A stretch of 9,089 bases of DNA from Paracoccaceae bacterium. Lineage in GTDB: Bacteria; Pseudomonadota; Alphaproteobacteria; Rhodobacterales; Rhodobacteraceae. Under the pieces are notes generated by a model, which saw nothing but the letters and a program-made list of their open reading frames with translations, searched no databases and was not told the DNA's origin. This document shows positions 1-6,554 of the stretch, piece after piece. A program made the translations under genes and the position numbers. Numbering within the stretch: the stretch's first letter is position 1; each line of letters opens with the position of its first letter. The stretch lies in assembly GCA_030626365.1 (NCBI GenBank), contig DAOUPC010000096.1, forward strand, positions 1 to 9,089, written 5' to 3'.

Positions 1-1304
1 CCTTCAAAGTTACGGTTCGACGTGGCGGCGCAACGTTCGCCCGGTTCCAACTGGTCAGGGTTCATCGCCAGACACATGGAACAGCCCGCAAGGCGCCATT
101 CAAAACCGGCCTCGATAAAGATGTCTGCCAGGCCTTCCTCTTCGGCCTGAAGCCGCACCAGACCGGACCCCGGCACGATCAGGGCACGCATGCCGTCCTT
201 GATCTTTTTGCCTTTCAGGATTCCGGCAGCAGCACGCAGGTCTTCGATCCGGCCATTGGTGCAGGAACCGATGAACACGGTGTCAATCTTGACCTCGTTC
301 AGCGGGGTGCCGGGGGTCAGGCCCATATAATCCAGCGCGCGCTGGACCGCCTCGACCTTGCCACCTTCAAAATCTGACGGGGCAGGCACATTTGCGGTGA
401 TCGGCAGAACGTCCTCGGGCGAGGTGCCCCAGGTAACAACGGGTGCGATGTCTTCGCCACGAATGGTGATCACCTCGTCCCATTGGGCATCATCGTCGGA
501 AAACAGGGTTTTCCACCACATCAGGGCGGCCTCCCACTGGGCACCTTTTGGCGCATGTGGGCGGCCCATCACATAGTCATAGGTTTTCTGATCGGGCGCA
601 ATCAGGCCAGCGCGGGCACCGCCCTCGATCGCCATGTTGCAGACGGTCATGCGCCCTTCCATCGACAGATCACTGATCGCCTGACCGCAATATTCGATCA
701 CATAGCCGGTGCCGCCGGCGGTGCCGGTTTTGCCAATCACCGACATGGTGATGTCCTTGGCCGTAACACCAGGGGCCAGTTGGCCGGTGATTTCAACCTT
801 CATGTTCTTCGATTTCTTCTGGATCAGCGTCTGGGTGGCCAGCACATGTTCCACCTCGGATGTGCCAATACCATGCGCCAGTGACCCAAAGGCCCCATGT
901 GTGGCCGTATGGCTGTCGCCGCAAACCACGGTCATGCCCGGCAGGGTCCAGCCCTGTTCAGGTCCGACAATATGCACGATACCCTGACGGATGTCGCTGA
1001 CCGGGTAATAGTGGATACCGAAATCACGCGCGTTCTTGTCCAGCGCTTCGACCTGAATGCGGCTTTGTTCGTTCTCAATCCCGTTTTCCCGGTCTGGCGT
1101 GGTCGGCACGTTGTGGTCGGGCACCGCGATGGTCTTGTCGGGTGCGCGAACGCCCCGACCGGCCAGACGCAGGCCTTCAAAGGCCTGGGGGCTGGTTACT
1201 TCGTGAACCAGGTGGCGATCGATATAAAGCAGACAGGTGCCATCGGCGGCTTCGTCTGCGATATGGGCATCCCATATCTTGTCATAAAGCGTTTTGGGGG
1301 ACAT
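1..1304 (-). CDS. leuC: 3-isopropylmalate dehydratase, large subunit (partial, C-terminus off the window)
   Basis: LeuC pairs with LeuD to isomerise 2-isopropylmalate to 3-isopropylmalate in cytosolic leucine biosynthesis. The reading frame is open from an ATG at 1304 to the window edge, about 434 residues; the family is usually about 465-470, so roughly 30-35 residues are missing. It begins MSPKTLYDKIWDAH, the standard LeuC opening, and continues with HEVTSPQAFEGLR, CGDSHTATHGAFG and GSCTNGR. The [4Fe-4S] cluster ligands are visible as Cys348 (in SCTNGR), Cys408 and Cys411 (in AGCSMCLAMN). The start is supported by a strong ribosome binding site, GGGAGAGG, about 4 nt upstream. The gene is divergent from rsfS across a leader of more than 400 bp. 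leuD would be expected beyond the left edge but cannot be seen. No frameshift or missing key residue was found. Identity is near certain from motifs and length. Confidence 0.97.
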   Translation of the reverse strand, partial: MSPKTLYDKIWDAHIADEAADGTCLLYIDRHLVHEVTSPQAFEGLRLAGRGVRAPDKTIAVPDHNVPTTPDRENGIENEQSRIQVEALDKNARDFGIHYYPVSDIRQGIVHIVGPEQGWTLPGMTVVCGDSHTATHGAFGSLAHGIGTSEVEHVLATQTLIQKKSKNMKVEITGQLAPGVTAKDITMSVIGKTGTAGGTGYVIEYCGQAISDLSMEGRMTVCNMAIEGGARAGLIAPDQKTYDYVMGRPHAPKGAQWEAALMWWKTLFSDDDAQWDEVITIRGEDIAPVVTWGTSPEDVLPITANVPAPSDFEGGKVEAVQRALDYMGLTPGTPLNEVKIDTVFIGSCTNGRIEDLRAAAGILKGKKIKDGMRALIVPGSGLVRLQAEEEGLADIFIEAGFEWRLAGCSMCLAMNPDQLEPGERCAATSNRNFE

Positions 1305-1354
1305 TGGTCCTCTCCCGTTGTTTGGGGTATCAGGGGTTGTTGGGGGGGCCGAAT

Positions 1355-1453
1355 TCAGAGGCACGCCAGGACGGTACGGGTCGCGCCGAAGAACCGCTCG
1401 CGCAGGCGGGCACGGTCTTGCAGATCGGGAACTGGATTGCGAGCATTTATCAT
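1355..1453 (-). CDS. candidate 32-aa small ORF in the leuC leader
   Basis: A short frame opens at ATG 1453 and stops at TGA 1355, 51 nt ahead of the leuC start and on the same strand. The product starts MINARNPVPDLQDRAR and is Arg-rich (7 of 32), ending in a hydrophobic VLACL. A GGGG lies 4 nt before the ATG. A weak promoter-like pair (TTGATT, 17 nt, TATCTG, with the -10 at 1466-1461) would start transcription at or next to the ATG, so the message could be nearly leaderless. It is too short for domain recognition and I do not recognise a family. It could be a real co-transcribed small protein, a translated upstream ORF that tunes leuC, or chance. It is not a classical leucine attenuator, because its four Leu codons are scattered. 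Confidence 0.3.
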   Translation of the reverse strand: MINARNPVPDLQDRARLRERFFGATRTVLACL

Positions 1454-1649
1454 GCTGCCCCAGATACAGAGGCAGACCCCGTCAATCAAGCCGGGAAGCC
1501 GGGTATTCGCCAACACCAAAGTAATGCCCAAGCAATGTCCAGGTAACGCCCCGGCGATGCACCTGCATGCAAAAGGGTGTTGAGCCTGACGCAAGCTTGG
1601 CATAAAGGGCACGAAACCCGACACAAGCGCGGCCATATTCAAGGTTTCA

Positions 1650-1678
1650 TTGAAATGTCATCCTTGGGTTGTTACCTT
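1650..1678 (+). promoter_or_regulatory. weak sigma-70-like promoter for rsfS
   Basis: TTGAAA at 1650-1655 (4 to 5 of 6 matches to TTGACA), a 17-nt spacer, then TACCTT at 1673-1678 (poor -10). If used, transcription would begin near 1685. That excludes the furthest-upstream TTG at 1669 as the rsfS start and favours the starts after 1717. The -10 match is poor, so this is only a suggestion. Confidence 0.3.
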
Positions 1679-1731
1679 TGAACTATCCCCTGTGCCGGGG
1701 GCGATCGGCGCGCATTTTGGAGGACAAAGTC

Positions 1732-2145
1732 CTGACATCCCCTGCAGAGGCGGTTGTGACCGCTGATGACAAGGGTGGTCCACTGGCCACCCCCACCAAA
1801 CCCACCAGCGAAAAACTGTTGGTGCATATCCTTTCCTCGCTTGATGACGATAAGGCCGAAGAGGTCGTGCAGATCGATCTGCGCGGCATAACCGAGATTG
1901 GCGACCATATGGTCATCGCCTCGGGTCGCTCGACGCGTCAGGTCTCGGCCATGGCGGAAAAGCTGATGGATCGCGTCAAACAAGAGTTCGGATTGATCGC
2001 CAAGGTCGAAGGCAAAGATGCCGGGGACTGGGTGTTGATTGATACCGGGGATGTGATTGTTCACATCTTCCGTCCCGAAGTGCGCGAGTTCTATCAGTTG
2101 GAAAAAATGTGGCAGCCTGCAAGCCCGTCGGCACCGGCCAGCTAG
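1732..2145 (+). CDS. rsfS: ribosome silencing factor RsfS (Iojap/DUF143 family)
   Basis: RsfS binds ribosomal protein uL14 on the 50S subunit and blocks joining to 30S, lowering translation when nutrients are short. The family core is plain: SEKLLVHILSSLDDDKAEEVVQIDL, then GDHMVIASGRSTRQVSAMAEKL, then GKDAGDWVLIDTGDVIVHIF and REFYQLEKMW at the C-terminus. The frame has no ATG ahead of the conserved domain. In-frame options are TTG 1669, TTG 1717 (which overlaps the ribosome binding site), CTG 1732 and GTG 1756. CTG 1732 has the best Shine-Dalgarno, GGAGGA at 1719-1724 with 7 nt spacing, and gives 137 aa starting (M)TSPAEA. GTG 1756 has AGAGG with 5 nt spacing and gives 129 aa. I favour CTG but the choice is open. 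It is followed by rlmH after 34 nt, a widespread bacterial pairing. Confidence 0.9.
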   Translation: MTSPAEAVVTADDKGGPLATPTKPTSEKLLVHILSSLDDDKAEEVVQIDLRGITEIGDHMVIASGRSTRQVSAMAEKLMDRVKQEFGLIAKVEGKDAGDWVLIDTGDVIVHIFRPEVREFYQLEKMWQPASPSAPAS

Positions 2146-2179
2146 CGCCGGTCCTGTACAGGGTCGGGGGCTGAACGGC

Positions 2180-2650
2180 ATGCGTGTCCATATTTGTGCC
2201 GTCGGCCGGTTAAGGTCCGGGCCCGAGAAAACCCTGATTGACGATTATCTGACAAGATTCGACAGAACCGGCCGCGCCCTTGGGCTTGGGCCGGTGAAGC
2301 TGTTTGAAGTTGAGGACCGCAAAGGCGGTGGCATGGCCGCAGAGGCCGCGTTACTGCGAAAAGCGCTGCCCAAGGGCGCGGCGCTTTGTACCCTGGACGA
2401 GCGGGGAAAGCGGTTGTCATCGCCCCAGTTCGCAACCCGGTTGGCCGGGTGGAGGGACCAGGGGCAAGGCGATCTGGCGCTGGTGATTGGCGGGGCCGAC
2501 GGGATCGATCCGGGTCTGAGGGCAGAGGCAGATTTCAGCCTGTCATTTGGCGAGATGGTCTGGCCGCATATGCTGGTAAGGGTGATGCTGGCCGAACAAT
2601 TGTATCGGGCGGCCACCATTCTGGCGGGCGGGCCGTATCACCGAAAGTGA
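2180..2650 (+). CDS. rlmH: 23S rRNA (pseudouridine-1915-N3)-methyltransferase RlmH
   Basis: RlmH is a small SPOUT-class SAM methyltransferase that methylates pseudouridine 1915 in helix 69 of 23S rRNA on assembled 70S ribosomes. The 156-residue product matches the family length (about 155). It opens MRVHICAVGRLRSGPE and contains the SAM-knot region LALVIGGADG (roughly residues 99-108), SLSFGEMVWPHMLVRVMLAEQLYRA, and the C-terminal PYHRK. The ATG at 2180 is supported by homology at the N-terminus. Its ribosome binding site is weak (a GGGGG run about 9 nt upstream), suggesting translation partly coupled to rsfS, whose stop lies 34 nt upstream. In alternative frames the same DNA holds only shadows. 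Transcription probably ends in the hairpin-rich stretch just downstream, since the next gene is convergent. Confidence 0.96.
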   Translation: MRVHICAVGRLRSGPEKTLIDDYLTRFDRTGRALGLGPVKLFEVEDRKGGGMAAEAALLRKALPKGAALCTLDERGKRLSSPQFATRLAGWRDQGQGDLALVIGGADGIDPGLRAEADFSLSFGEMVWPHMLVRVMLAEQLYRAATILAGGPYHRK

Positions 2651-2653
2651 TTT

Positions 2654-2689
2654 GCCCGCTTGCGGGCGGGCCTCCGGCGGGGATATTTA
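2654..2689. terminator. GC-rich hairpin between convergent rlmH and the exported-protein gene
   Basis: GCCCGC (2654-2659), a 2-nt loop and GCGGGC (2662-2667) form a tight 6-bp stem just after the rlmH stop. It is followed by CCTCCGGCGGGGATATTT, a motif that, from memory, recurs at 3' ends of genes in Roseobacter-group genomes. There is no proper T-tract after the stem on either strand, so a classical intrinsic terminator is not shown. Its position between converging genes fits transcript ending or 3'-end protection. Confidence 0.4.
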
Positions 2690-2707
2690 AGAACAGAAGA
2701 AGTTGGG

Positions 2708-3070
2708 TCAGGGAATGGTGACTGTCAGGGTTTCGGCAGACCAGCCATCGATCAGGCACCGCGACTGAATTTGCACCTGCTGTGTGCCTGCGGGCAATTG
2801 CACGCCACCAAGGGAGCGGGTGAAGGGTTGTTCGGCCTCATGCGGGTGGGCAAGGACCCGCATGCCCAGTTGGGTGCCGTTCATGTCCAGAACACGCCAG
2901 CCATCAGCGTAGTGATCCCACCCTGAATCGGGGTGCGACAGGGTTACGTCAAAGCGCCAGCCGTTTGATGTGTTGGCGGCGCTGACTTTTTCGATCAGCG
3001 GGGGATCGGCCCGGGAAGGGGTGGAGGCCAGGGCGAGGGGCAGCAACAGGGCGAGGATCAGATGTTTCAT
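2708..3070 (-). CDS. small exported protein of unknown function
   Basis: A 120-residue product starting MKHLILALLLPLALA has a clean Sec signal peptide: a short positive n-region, a Leu-rich core at about residues 4-15, and SRA ahead of a likely cleavage at Ala21/Asp22. The mature part, about 99 residues, is beta-prone and holds phrases such as GWRFDVTLSHPDSGWDHYADGWRV, with three Trp in the first half, one Cys and a second GW motif near the C-terminus. I do not recognise a named family; it is probably periplasmic. The chosen ATG at 3070 gives the shortest signal peptide. An in-frame GTG at 3109 overlaps the stop of the upstream DUF599 gene as GTGA and would add 13 residues; either could be used. 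Spacing (35 nt, or overlap) indicates co-transcription with the DUF599 gene. Confidence 0.75.
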   Translation of the reverse strand: MKHLILALLLPLALASTPSRADPPLIEKVSAANTSNGWRFDVTLSHPDSGWDHYADGWRVLDMNGTQLGMRVLAHPHEAEQPFTRSLGGVQLPAGTQQVQIQSRCLIDGWSAETLTVTIP

Positions 3071-3105
3071 GGGCCATTTATGGCAGGTCAGGCAAGGGTT
3101 TGGGA

Positions 3106-3831
3106 TCACGTCTGTGTGTCTGAGGCACGCGTATCCGAAGGTATCCGCAAGAGCGCCGAGCGGGAATGCGAGGCAAATTCACGCCGGTAAAGGATGGCCG
3201 CCGTCAGGATGGCCGCCAGGGCCAGCGGAATTGGCCCCAGCAGCCAGGCCGCCGAGGCGAGCGCAAAATAGACCGAGCGCATGGCCTGGTTAAAGCTGCG
3301 TGCAGCCGTGATGCTGAGGTCTGCGGCTTGTCCGGCACGAGGATAGGCAAGCGGTGCAGATGGATCGTTCGGGACCGAGGCCATCAAGACCGAGCAATAG
3401 CCGAACAGCCGGTGCGCCCAGACGAATTTCAGGAAGGCGTTGCACAGAAACAGCAGCACGATCAGGATCTTGATTTCCCAGACGATGGCCGGGGCATTGC
3501 CAAGTGTCAGGTCGTTTGCCAATCCGGCCAGTTGATCGGTATTGCCGATCAGCGCCAGACCACCACCGATGGCAATCATCGATGCCGAGGCAAAGAAGGT
3601 CGCGCCCTGACGCAGGCTGCTGATCAGTTGAACATCGAACATACGGGGTTCACGGGTGACCATCTGATGCATCCAGTCACGCCGGAAATCATCCATCAGC
3701 ACCGAAACCGACGGTTTTTGTGGCGAGGGGCGTTCAATTCGCCAGCTGATCCAGATCCAGATAAGCACCAGCACCGCCAGCGCAGCGAAGTCCAGCGTCG
3801 AAAACAGCAATAAACGGTCGGTCCAGGTCAT
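3106..3831 (-). CDS. DUF599-family integral membrane protein
   Basis: This 241-residue protein resembles the DUF599 family, predicted inner-membrane proteins of unknown function. Hydrophobic segments fit about four transmembrane helices: residues 13-30, about 77-96, about 115-140 and about 190-213. The soluble stretch between helices 1 and 2 carries the MDDFRRDWMHQMVTREPRMFDVQLISSLRQGATFFAS block typical of the family. Later it has FVWAHRLFGYCSVLMASVP and ARSFNQAMRSVYFALASAAWLLGP. The C-terminal tail is Ser/Arg-rich. The ATG at 3831 begins MTWTDRLLLFSTLDF with only a weak ribosome binding site. The gene is divergent from glcD, with 91 nt between the two start codons, so its promoter must lie close to or inside the glc control region. 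No biochemical role can be assigned. Confidence 0.88.
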   Translation of the reverse strand: MTWTDRLLLFSTLDFAALAVLVLIWIWISWRIERPSPQKPSVSVLMDDFRRDWMHQMVTREPRMFDVQLISSLRQGATFFASASMIAIGGGLALIGNTDQLAGLANDLTLGNAPAIVWEIKILIVLLFLCNAFLKFVWAHRLFGYCSVLMASVPNDPSAPLAYPRAGQAADLSITAARSFNQAMRSVYFALASAAWLLGPIPLALAAILTAAILYRREFASHSRSALLRIPSDTRASDTQT

Positions 3832-3861
3832 GAATGTGACAGTATGAGCATCCGCATGGAC

Positions 3862-3890
3862 TTGCCAGATGTGAAAATTGGTAATATCTT
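3862..3890 (+). promoter_or_regulatory. predicted glcDEF promoter
   Basis: TTGCCA at 3862-3867 (5 of 6 to TTGACA), a spacer of exactly 17 nt, and TATCTT at 3885-3890 (4 of 6 to TATAAT). The implied start near 3897 gives a short leader of about 26 nt to the glcD ATG at 3923. The -10 lies in the centre of the TTGGTAA/TTACCAA inverted repeat. Confidence 0.55.
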
Positions 3891-3898
3891 TTTACCAA
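3878..3898. promoter_or_regulatory. inverted-repeat operator, GntR/FadR-type half-sites
   Basis: TTGGTAA (3878-3884) and TTACCAA (3892-3898) are perfect 7-bp inverted arms around a 7-nt centre. TTGGT/ACCAA half-sites are those of the FadR subfamily of GntR regulators (PdhR, LldR, GlcC), where the usual gap between TTGGT and ACCAA is about 3 nt; here it is 11. The site covers the predicted -10 and start point, which by position suggests repression relieved by a ligand such as glycolate or lactate. No regulator gene is present in the window. The regulator's identity is inferred. Confidence 0.55.
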
Positions 3899-3922
3899 AT
3901 GGGACCACGTGAGGAATTACAC

Positions 3923-5371
3923 ATGGAAATGCCAACACCAGACCCGGATGTTCTGGCCCAAAAGGCCCAACTGGTCACCCGGCTTTTGCAGGTATTACCG
4001 AAACAGGCGGTCATCACTGACGAGGTCGAGACACGAGCCTATGAATGTGATGCGCTGACCGCATACAGGTGCCCGCCGATGCTGGTGGTTCTGCCGTCCT
4101 CGACAAAAGAGGTGTCCGACATTCTGGCCATCTGTCACGCAATGGGGGTGCCGGTTGTCCCACGGGGCGCGGGAACGTCGCTGGCCGGGGGCGCGCTGCC
4201 GACGGCGGATTGCGTCATTCTGGGCGTCGCAAGGATGAACCGGGTATTGGAGACCGATTACGACAACCGGACCATCCGGGTAGAGACCGGGCGCACCAAT
4301 CTGAGCGTGACCGGCGCGGTCGCCGAACAGGATTTCTTTTATGCACCCGACCCGTCCAGCCAGTTGGCCTGCGCCATTGCCGGGAATATCGCGATGAATT
4401 CCGGCGGGGCGCATTGCCTGAAATACGGGGTGACGACCAACAATCTGTTGGGGGTGACGTTGGTTCTGATGGACGGAACGGTGACAGAAATCGGTGGCGG
4501 GCATCTGGATTCAGGCGGGCTGGACCTGTTGGGGCTGATCTGCGGCTCAGAGGGGCAGTTGGGCGTGGTAACCGAGGCCACGCTGCGCATCCTGCGAAAA
4601 CCCGAGGGCGCAAGGCCGGTGCTGATCGGCTTTGACGACAACGAGGTGGCCGGGGCCTGCGTCAGCGACATTATCCGCGCCGGGGTTCTGCCCGTGGCGA
4701 TCGAGTTCATGGACCGCCCCTGCATCGAGGCAACAGAGGCCTTTGCCCACGCCGGGTATCCGATGTGCGAGGCCCTGTTGATTGTCGAGGTCGAAGGCAG
4801 CCCCAAAGAGATCGACACACAGTTGAAGGTGATCAAGGACATCGCCAGGGGGCACAACCCGGTGGAACTGCGCGAGGCCAAGGACGAAGAAGAGGCCGGG
4901 CGCATCTGGCTGGGTCGCAAAAGCGCCTTTGGCGCCATGGGCCAGATCAACGATTACATGTGTCTGGACGGGACAATTCCGGTGACGGCCTTGCCATTTG
5001 TACTGCGCCGGATCAGCGAGATGTCGAAGGAATACGGGCTGGATGTGGCCAATGTGTTTCATGCCGGTGACGGAAACATGCACCCGTTAATTCTGTTTGA
5101 TGCCAACAAACCCGGAGATCTGGAACAATGCGAGGCATTCGGGGCCGAGGTCCTCAAGCTGTGCGTAGAGGTGGGCGGGTGCCTGACCGGAGAGCATGGG
5201 GTCGGTGTGGAAAAGCGGGATCTGATGTTGCATCAATATTCCGCCGCCGATCTGGAGGCGCAGATGGCGATCAAGGATGTGTTCGATCCGGCCTGGCTGT
5301 TGAACCCGGCCAAGGTGTTTCCGTTGGTTATATCGCAGGGCCGGCGGGCTGCTCGGATGGCCGCCGAGTAA
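3923..5371 (+). CDS. glcD: glycolate oxidase, FAD-binding subunit GlcD
   Basis: GlcD is the main flavin subunit of the membrane-associated glycolate dehydrogenase GlcDEF, which oxidises glycolate (often also D-lactate) to the 2-keto acid. The 482-residue product is close to the E. coli length (499). The N-terminal half is the FAD-binding PCMH fold with PRGAGTSLAGG (residues 80-90), DPSSQLACAIAGNIAMNSGGAHCLKYG, and GSEGQLGVVTEATLRI. The C-terminal FAD-oxidase domain has NVFHAGDGNMHPLI (His380, His387) and GEHGVGVEKRDL (His425), the substrate-side motifs of the family. ATG 3923 is chosen because GAGG at 3911-3914 sits 8 nt upstream. The longer frame starting at 3878 would begin inside the operator and -10 and lacks homology. 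It is the first gene of glcD-glcE-glcF; glcE begins 38 nt after its stop. The C-terminal tail, GRRAARMAAE, is a short basic extension. Confidence 0.96.
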   Translation: MEMPTPDPDVLAQKAQLVTRLLQVLPKQAVITDEVETRAYECDALTAYRCPPMLVVLPSSTKEVSDILAICHAMGVPVVPRGAGTSLAGGALPTADCVILGVARMNRVLETDYDNRTIRVETGRTNLSVTGAVAEQDFFYAPDPSSQLACAIAGNIAMNSGGAHCLKYGVTTNNLLGVTLVLMDGTVTEIGGGHLDSGGLDLLGLICGSEGQLGVVTEATLRILRKPEGARPVLIGFDDNEVAGACVSDIIRAGVLPVAIEFMDRPCIEATEAFAHAGYPMCEALLIVEVEGSPKEIDTQLKVIKDIARGHNPVELREAKDEEEAGRIWLGRKSAFGAMGQINDYMCLDGTIPVTALPFVLRRISEMSKEYGLDVANVFHAGDGNMHPLILFDANKPGDLEQCEAFGAEVLKLCVEVGGCLTGEHGVGVEKRDLMLHQYSAADLEAQMAIKDVFDPAWLLNPAKVFPLVISQGRRAARMAAE

Positions 5372-5409
5372 CAGGGCACCATACCCGGAATTCATGAGGC
5401 AGGATAAAG

Positions 5410-6549
5410 ATGATGAAACCCGAGAACGAGGCCGGACTGGCCAAAATGGTGATGGCGGCAAAGGGGCCGCTGGCCGTGCAGGGTGGTGCCACAAGGGGCC
5501 TGACACTGACCGGAGAGGTTCTGAGCACGGCCCGGCTAAGCGGAATTGAGCTGTATGAGCCGGGCGCGCTGACGTTGGTGGCAAGGGCCGGCACGCCGGT
5601 GGCCGAAATCGAGGTGGCCCTGGCCGAACATGGTCAGCGGCTGGCGTTTGAACCGATGGACCATCGGGGGGTGGCGGGAACGGATGGCACCCCGACAATC
5701 GGCGGCGTTGTGGCGGGCAATATCAGCGGGCCACGGCGGATACAGGCCGGGGCGGCCCGTGATTTCCTGCTTGGGGTACGGTTTGTTGATGGCAACGGGG
5801 TGATTATCAGGAATGGCGGAAGGGTGATGAAAAACGTCACCGGCTATGATCTGGTCAAGCTGATGGCCGGGTCATGGGGAACCCTTGGCGTACTAAGCGA
5901 GGTCGCCTTTAAGGTGCTGCCGATGGCCGAAACCCAGATGACCGTGATGCTCTCGGGGCTGGACACCGACAGGGCCGTGCGGGCCATGTCGTCCGCGTTA
6001 TGTTCCCCCTTTGAGGTCAGCGGCGCCGCCTATGACCCGGCCGGAAGGGATGGCAATCCGGTGGTGATGCTGCGGCTCGAAGGGTTCGGGGGGTCGGTCG
6101 CCTACCGGGCCGGAAAGATCAGGGATCTGATGGCCGGTCAGGGGGAAATCAGCCAGACAGAAACCCCCGCACAGTCAGCCGACATATGGAAGGCCGTGCG
6201 GGACGTTAAGGCGTTTCATAATCGCAAGGGCGATGTGTGGAAATTATCTGTCAAACCATCGGACGCGCCCGGTCTGGCCAAAAGGCTGGGGGCCAGCGAC
6301 CTGCTGTTTGACTGGGGTGGCGGGCTGATCTGGGCACTGATGCCAGAGGGCAGCGACCTGAGGGCAAAAGCCGGACGCTTTGACGGTCACGCGACGCTGG
6401 TGCGGGCGGATAAAGACACAAAGGCGCGGCTGGGTGTGTTCCAACCACTGTCTGCCCCGCTAGAGGAAATCACCAAAGGCCTGCGGGACCGGTTTGACCC
6501 AAGGGGAATTTTCAACACCGGGCTGATGCAGCCCGCAGCAGGGGCATAG
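5410..6549 (+). CDS. glcE: glycolate oxidase subunit GlcE (FAD-binding)
   Basis: GlcE is the second, smaller flavin-fold subunit of glycolate dehydrogenase. The 379-residue product is slightly longer than E. coli GlcE (350). The PCMH-type FAD-binding domain shows QGGATRG (residues 24-30), TIGGVVAGNISGPRR (about 96-110) and the GlcE signature GGRVMKNVTGYDLVKLMAGSWGTLGVLSEV (about 136-166). The C-terminus has FQPLSAPLEEITKGLRDRFDPRGIFNTG, the usual family ending. There are two adjacent ATGs at 5410 and 5413. AGGA ends 5 nt before the first and 8 nt before the second, so either is possible; the first is given. The gene stops 5 nt before glcF, implying tight translational coupling. Unlike GlcD it lacks the substrate-domain histidine motifs, as is normal for GlcE. 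Confidence 0.95.
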   Translation: MMKPENEAGLAKMVMAAKGPLAVQGGATRGLTLTGEVLSTARLSGIELYEPGALTLVARAGTPVAEIEVALAEHGQRLAFEPMDHRGVAGTDGTPTIGGVVAGNISGPRRIQAGAARDFLLGVRFVDGNGVIIRNGGRVMKNVTGYDLVKLMAGSWGTLGVLSEVAFKVLPMAETQMTVMLSGLDTDRAVRAMSSALCSPFEVSGAAYDPAGRDGNPVVMLRLEGFGGSVAYRAGKIRDLMAGQGEISQTETPAQSADIWKAVRDVKAFHNRKGDVWKLSVKPSDAPGLAKRLGASDLLFDWGGGLIWALMPEGSDLRAKAGRFDGHATLVRADKDTKARLGVFQPLSAPLEEITKGLRDRFDPRGIFNTGLMQPAAGA

Positions 6550-6554
6550 ATCGG

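Larger units (their letters stand above)
1305..1731. other. divergent intergenic region between leuC and rsfS
   Basis: This 427-nt stretch separates two divergent genes and must hold both promoters. On the minus side are the leuC ribosome binding site (just upstream of 1304), C-tracts that appear on the plus strand as G-runs at 1324-1348, and the 32-codon candidate ORF. On the plus side is a weak promoter-like pair near 1650-1678 and the rsfS ribosome binding site at 1719-1724. I see no tRNA, no clear terminator and no convincing long ORF. The overlapping frames in this stretch lack ribosome binding sites and family resemblance. Confidence 0.6.

Noticed and set aside
1355..1453. A leucine attenuation leader peptide before leuC
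   Set aside because: The candidate ORF has four scattered Leu codons with no run, and no terminator/antiterminator pair with a T-tract lies between it and leuC.
897..1583. A 228-codon plus-strand frame opposite leuC and its leader
   Set aside because: It is antisense to a certain leuC gene, has no ribosome binding site or recognisable family, and high-GC genes commonly leave such open shadow frames.
3166..3813. A 215-codon plus-strand frame opposite the DUF599 gene
   Set aside because: It is the antisense shadow of a membrane protein, with a Gln/Arg-rich composition typical of reversed hydrophobic codons.
3878..3922. An N-terminal extension of GlcD from ATG 3878
   Set aside because: It would start inside the operator and predicted -10, has no ribosome binding site, and the 3923 ATG has GAGG at good spacing.
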